Assembly (NCBI GenBank): GCA_037783545.1
Contig: JBBELK010000620.1
Location: 2,480,001 to 2,544,000, forward strand
Source of the DNA: Henricia sp. BOLD:AAB3569
Taxonomy: Eukaryota > Echinodermata > Asteroidea > Spinulosida > Echinasteridae
DNA length: 64,000 nt
Reading direction: 5' to 3'
Every line of letters starts with the position of its first letter. Position 1 is the first letter of the stretch. The position numbers were made by a program, and so were the translations under genes. Positions 59,033 through 64,000 of this stretch are shown piece by piece. Below the pieces are notes generated by a model, which worked only from the letters and a program-made list of their open reading frames with translations, made no database searches and was not told where the DNA came from.

Positions 59033-60314
59033 TACACTGAAAACTTTATTTAGTCAATCACAGTGAAAAATTAGTCAAACAAGGGCAAAATGATTAGTCA
59101 TGTATACAATTTGTCAGTTGACAACATTTTGTTGGTGCATGACAAATCTTTGTTGGTGCTTGACGAATTAAAACCTTTGCAGAACAAATTAATATTAGCG
59201 GAAGACTAATCTGAACGACTGACAAATGTGATGATCGTCTTTTGACTAACTTGTATTGTCACGTAAAACAAAAACTGACGATTTATTTTCCAATGACTAA
59301 TTGCATGACTAACTTTTTATTGCATTACTAATGGCAAGAATAATGCAGCCGAAACTCATGACTAATTTAATTAGTCATGAGTTTCGGCGGGAATATTCTT
59401 TCCATTGATAATGTAATAAAAGGTTAGTCATGAAATCAGTCGTGGGAAAATAAATCTTCAGTTCTTGTTTTTGTGCAGCTGTGCGACGCATTACATGCGA
59501 ACCGCACCGTAAAATGAGGTCGTGTTGACTGGACTGAACATTCTTTGACGTTACTCTGGAAAGGTAAGCGTGTGACGGGTTTTGTGCGACACCAAAGAAT
59601 TGTGCGGGACTCTGGTATTTCTAAAGCAACGATGGTTTGCATGTTTCAAACTATGTCGTGTGTCGGAGTAAAGGCATATAGTTGAGGCCGTGCCTCGGGT
59701 CTCAACATCCGTGTATTGACACAAATAGTCATGATCTGTGAGGACAACTCAGTACGTATTCGTAATTTTAGGTCAGCCCAGGTCGGACTCCTTTCCTCGC
59801 TGCAGTTAGAAGTAAGTTTATAAAATAAGCTACGAATAGTAACTGGATGTTTTCCTGGGTACATCGTTGCCTCTTCCATTTATGTTGTCCTCATTATCGT
59901 CATCAAACTGCGGATATCTTTGTTGCATTAACACAACACACCGTGCAGTCATTGCTCGTATTCTGCGAAGGCCTATTTCAGTCCGTTATACGAAACACAC
60001 CGTGTATTGCACGTGACAAAGTAAGTTTGTCAGGCTGACTAACTACTGCAGGACTAAATAAATTCCTGCAAGACTAATCAATTTTTCTGTAGGACTAACA
60101 AATTTGTTCGCAAGACTAATTAATTTTCCCTCATGACCAATTAATTTTACCGCATGACTAATCATTTTTTAAATTAGGCAAATAAGACCCTTTTTCATGA
60201 CTAATTAAAATTAGTCAATTTAAAACACGTATGACTAATTAGAAATTAGTCATATAAGACCCAGTGTATGACTAATTTTTTTGTGTCAATTGACGAAATA
60301 AAGTTTTCAGTGTA
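59033..60314. mobile_element. ~1.3-kb inverted-repeat element with GACTAATTAA subterminal units
   Basis: TACACTGAAAACTTTATTT on the left and AAATAAAGTTTTCAGTGTA on the right. Dozens of ATGACTAATT-type units crowd both subterminal zones, dispersed as transposase-binding arrays often are. The centre (about 59460-60040) lacks them and has no recognised gene. Confidence 0.8.
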
Positions 60315-60431
60315 TAGTGTATGGCATCTTCGGCAACTAAGGCCCTTTATGCCATCAACTATACGGTTTTAGCTTTAACTATACTATATTATCAACTTGA
60401 GATGACAAAGAAGGAGTTGCAGTTTTAGAAG

Positions 60432-60580
60432 TGGGAGGAAAACCCCCAGAGAAATGCCCCAGGGGAAAACCCACGCGGTCAAGTAGGGACTGCAAACCCA
60501 ATCCACATACACCCCCCGGATTCGAACCCGTGAGCTGAGATTTCATTGGTCGACGCACGCCAGGCTATGTTTGAAAAACG
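60432..60580 (-). mobile_element. SINE, second family, minus strand
   Basis: On the minus strand: B box GGTTCGAATCCGG, TGGATTGGGTTTGCAGTCCC and GTGGGTTTTCCCC, matching 16003-16260. Confidence 0.65.
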
Positions 60581-60599
60581 CTATGATCTGCGATCCCCA

Positions 60600-62330
60600 G
60601 TTTGTTATCCGAGGCAGTATTAATAAAGAGCTCCCACAAAATCATTCAGGAAAGCTGTCATATTACGACCGTTGTCCCCCAGAAGTGTAATCAAATACGT
60701 AAACAGACAAGCACAATAAATGCTACGAACCCGAGAATATTGTTGTTTTCGTCCATCGATCATGCCACGGTTCTCGTAACATGAGGACGCCATGACATGC
60801 ATAATGCATGCTTCGCGGCATTACGTGCTACTCATGAAGCTCTTGATTGGCTGAAGACAAATGTTAAATATTCATACCTTGCATACCCGCATATCCAAAG
60901 CCCGCCCATTTTCGGCCAAAACCGGCCGAAAATATAAAGAAACACATTAAACCCGGAAGTTACAGACTCCACAAGGCTGTCGATCGATCTAGACCAGGCC
61001 GTACGCAGCTAGTACGCAGTATGTATTGCCGTACGGGTTTACTACAGAAGTCGTTATCTCAAAGTGGCTCGTTTTCATGCCGTGTGCAGTTTGCATGCGT
61101 TGGACTAAATATTCCCTCGTACAGCAAAAAAATCTGCAGACGGCCTTGGACAAGGCTACGGTCGGTCTAGACCGCACGAGTTTTAAGTTTTGAGAAATAA
61201 TTTACAAGTCGGACGTTAATACATAAACCTTCTGCTCTAAACTTATGGGACAACTCTAATTCCAAGTTTTTTTCCGAGTAAAATCTTCATATTTTTCCCC
61301 CTTAAAATCTGGTTTTTTAAAATTAGATTTTTACTTGTTGATGCTTAATAAGGAATTTTAAGGACAAAATATAGTGGTGTCCGCGTACGGAATTATTTCT
61401 CTGCTTACGCCGGGTCTGCTATAGAGTACGCGTAGGCCTAAGGATTTTCTAACAGTGCTATTGCTGGTTTTAAGTTGACATTTTGAAAAACCACTTGGAG
61501 AGAAGGGGAATTTATGTCACGAATTTAAAAAATGTTTCTCTCTTGTCCTATATGTTTTTTGTGCACGCACGAGTCGCCCGGTGTGCAGTATTTGCTTTTG
61601 GCGAGTTCCTTTCTTCCAGATTTCATGTGAGCATGGAGCTATTTGTAGCTCCATGGCGTGAGCGATTTTCTCCGTTATGGGATGGTAAAATTAAATGTGT
61701 GTGTCAAATATTCCAGATTATTTCCGAAGATTTCTGAGCCATCGAGATTTAGGCCAATAAACTGTTCAACACACGATCAAGCTACGGCAACAAGCAGTGT
61801 TTTAAGTTCACCCAGTTTTTTTCCCATTAAAAACAATGTAGGCCTACAGCTTGAATGATTATTTTTCCGAACCGGCGGGTTTTAAACTGGCAAATAGGTT
61901 CAACTGTGGCCTCGATTATCTGTGGAACAGTACCTATTTGATAGATGTTTAAAATTTGCAATGTACTATACAATTGCGCATGTATTTTCAACAAAATCTC
62001 TAAATTTCCGTGTCGAACTCGTAAGGTTGTGCAGTCGCATCACAAGATGTAGCCTACGGGTTTTGCGTTGCGTTCAGATGGCGATGTAGTCACGATTTTT
62101 TGTGTACGTGTCCGTAGAAAAGCAATCGCTTACGGACAAAAATAGTGCAGTGTGAACCCGCCCTTAAGGCGAATACACACTATCGCGGAAAAATCACACC
62201 TTCGCGCTGTGCTCACCGCATTGCATGAGCTCCCAATTGCCGATTATTCCAAAATAGAAAATTCCACTCTAGTAGCTTGGGGCTTCTCTGATACCTCATT
62301 GGCTGCGCGTTGGAAAGGTCAGCGCACCGC
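60600..62330. other. no gene recognised
   Basis: Low repeat content by eye, some CpG-bearing stretches (60960-61180), and TAGGCCTA-type single-copy sequence. Possible upstream region of the small candidate gene at 62481. Confidence 0.4.
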
Positions 62331-62331
62331 G

Positions 62332-62359
62332 GTCAAAGTTCAACAAATTTGAACTTTGA
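62332..62359. promoter_or_regulatory. palindrome with AGTTCA/TGAACT half-sites
   Basis: TCAAAGTTCA, seven bases, TGAACTTTGA: perfectly complementary 10-base arms 120 bases before the candidate ATG. AGTTCA resembles nuclear-receptor half-sites; function is inference. Confidence 0.3.
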
Positions 62360-62480
62360 TCCAGCTCAAAACGTTTTGCGCGTCGCGATACGCCTTTCTT
62401 AATATTTATTCATAAACGGACCAAAGCGAGGCTATAGTTCCTCCGAAAAGTAAACAAACCATTCAACGCACGCACGATGC

Positions 62481-63701
62481 ATGGCAGCTATCGATGTCAA
62501 CGCAAGGGACCTTCAAGTTTCGTCGATTTATGGTGGACTCCAGGATTATATCAAAAGACGGACAGTTTGCAAAGAATGCAGGTACTTCTCAGCGGCGTAG
62601 GTGCAAGATTTGAAAGGTAGGAATGCTGTAAAATGATGGTGTTTACATCCGCATAACCTGATGAAATATCGTAACGAATGCATGTTTGCGCACACCATGT
62701 ACACAGTACATGCAGATTCACTCGTCATGCTCGTGTTGTGCCTTCGTGGTAAAATTGTACTGAAATGCCTGCACTACAGTTTCCTTTATTACGGCATATT
62801 AAAATCAACCACCAAAACGTGAAATTCTGTTAAGAAATCGTAATATTAGCATGGAAATGTTAACAAATTTCGGAAAGAATTGGGAAGTTGATCATGGCTA
62901 ATTCATACCTTGGGTGCATACTGTGCAAAACATGAAACAAGTTTGTCCTCCATAATTTGTTTTGGGGGGGGAAGGGGGGAGAATAGCCATGTGGGGAAAC
63001 GCACGTAGCTGCCAGCAGAAAAACATGGGCTCTATTATTCACACTTTCAATCTGGAGGACAAATATCTAGGGTAAATTCGGTCAGGAAACTTGATTTTAG
63101 CAATGAAAACACTTTAACTATGTCATGCTCCATTGCATTCTAACAATTTCTTTCTCTTTCGTTTTTCTACTCCTCAGACCCACAAACTAGCCGAGTTGCA
63201 ATAAAGTACGGCATGGAAGATAGAATCTCTGTCGGCAAAGTATTTCAGCGAGGTAAAATTTGTTGTAATTTACGGTCTTTTTTTCAACCAAAAATTCCAA
63301 TGTCACATTTAAGGTAGCAGTCAATCCACCCATGCTGGCACACACAAACCCCGGGCACAAACCCATGTTGAGCATTTACTAGTACATGTATTTACTTTTG
63401 CAGTCTCTATACTAGGGGAACAGTGACAAATTATTAATACAAGAATAGATCCACCTTTATAAGAAGCTTTTCATGCTGATATTACAAAAATCCTGTTAAA
63501 TCAGGGCACTTTTGCAGTGCCTATACACAAGTGTTGAGTTCAGCTGTGTGCATGTACAACTCGTACCTGCTTGATACAGTGTATAGAGACCATATGATGA
63601 ACCATGGGGAAAATTAATTTCGTAATTACAATTAAATGCCCTTTTAGGCAAATTCCTAACAAAAGCGATTCCTTTGCTTTTTTTCAGAAAATGAGGAATA
63701 A
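62481..63701 (+). CDS. possible three-exon gene for a 58-residue protein
   Basis: Unrecognised. Proposed exons are 62481-62581 (ATG; donor TGCAG|GTACTT, phase 2), 63191-63252 (AAACTAG|C to GCGAG|GTAAAA, phase 1) and 63688-63701 (TTTTTTTCAG|AA, stop TAA). They join to 58 codons: SSIYGGLQDYIKRR, a Cys pair in TVCKEC, then KYGMEDRISVGKVFQRENEE. A CCAAT-like CATTGG lies about 185 bases upstream and AATAAA at 63859. Weak points: the stronger acceptor CTCCTCAG, 13 bases earlier, would bring an in-frame stop, and a second ATG frame from 62477 is also open. It could be a short protein, an alternative frame or a noncoding RNA. Confidence 0.3.
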
Positions 63702-63858
63702 GATTGACCTCCATCTACACGGGATTCTCATCAGTCCGTATACTTTCTGACTACTCGCGGCTTCTCCCGAAAGAAGTGTGCAATCCTTTGTCTCCACGCT
63801 TTGGTCTTCTTTAAGTAAAATGTCCTGTTGCTACTTCGTGTCTGGGGCTTCCATATTT

Positions 63859-63864
63859 AATAAA
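63859..63864 (+). other. possible polyadenylation signal
   Basis: AATAAA, 158 bases after the stop of the 58-codon candidate. Confidence 0.35.
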
Positions 63865-64000
63865 TGATGATAAAATTACAGCTACACAAGATTTTTTCCC
63901 AAATGCCCTGCAGCTAGCTGTATGGACTTTGTGACTTATATTAATTGCAAAGGACAACACACACAAAACTGTGTTGAAGCCTTGCTTGACACATTCTATT

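Overview
The window is eukaryotic: protein-coding information is split into short exons with GT-AG borders, separated by long AT-rich introns packed with transposon remains. Repeat style (many short inverted-repeat elements, tRNA-headed SINEs with a 'CTTGAGCAAGGCAC' body, truncated non-LTR elements) and the protein sequences suggest an invertebrate deuterostome such as an echinoderm or hemichordate. That placement is inference, not shown by a marker gene.

Two genes are firmly supported and converge on each other. At 167-5994 (+) lies the 3' part of an alpha/beta-hydrolase gene of the isoprenylcysteine methylesterase-like / kynurenine formamidase superfamily: four exons, 290 codons, catalytic Ser-Asp-His visible, 5' exon(s) outside the window. 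At 8619-33535 (-) lies a complete poly(ADP-ribose) glycohydrolase (PARG) gene. I could join 15 exons with matching phases into one 809-codon frame, from a PCNA-box-like N-terminus through a disordered acidic region to the full macrodomain-type catalytic core.

From about 34 kb to the end no known protein family was recognised. This part is mainly nested inverted-repeat elements, SINEs, LINE tails, two ~1 kb duplicated blocks (45.3-46.3 and 54.4-55.4 kb), long palindromes and C-rich tracts. Three weak coding candidates sit there: a possible spliced unit at 47.2-49.6 kb, a possible signal-peptide first exon at 56.1 kb, and a possible 58-codon three-exon gene at 62.5-63.7 kb.

The most unusual structure is how closely mobile elements abut splice sites of the two real genes: one seems to supply the 5' splice site of a hydrolase intron, another leaves only about 22 nt of original intron before a PARG acceptor, and a duplicated copy of the PARG exon 3 acceptor forms a decoy site with an early stop. 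No CRISPR array, rRNA, functional tRNA gene, operon or viral genome was found.
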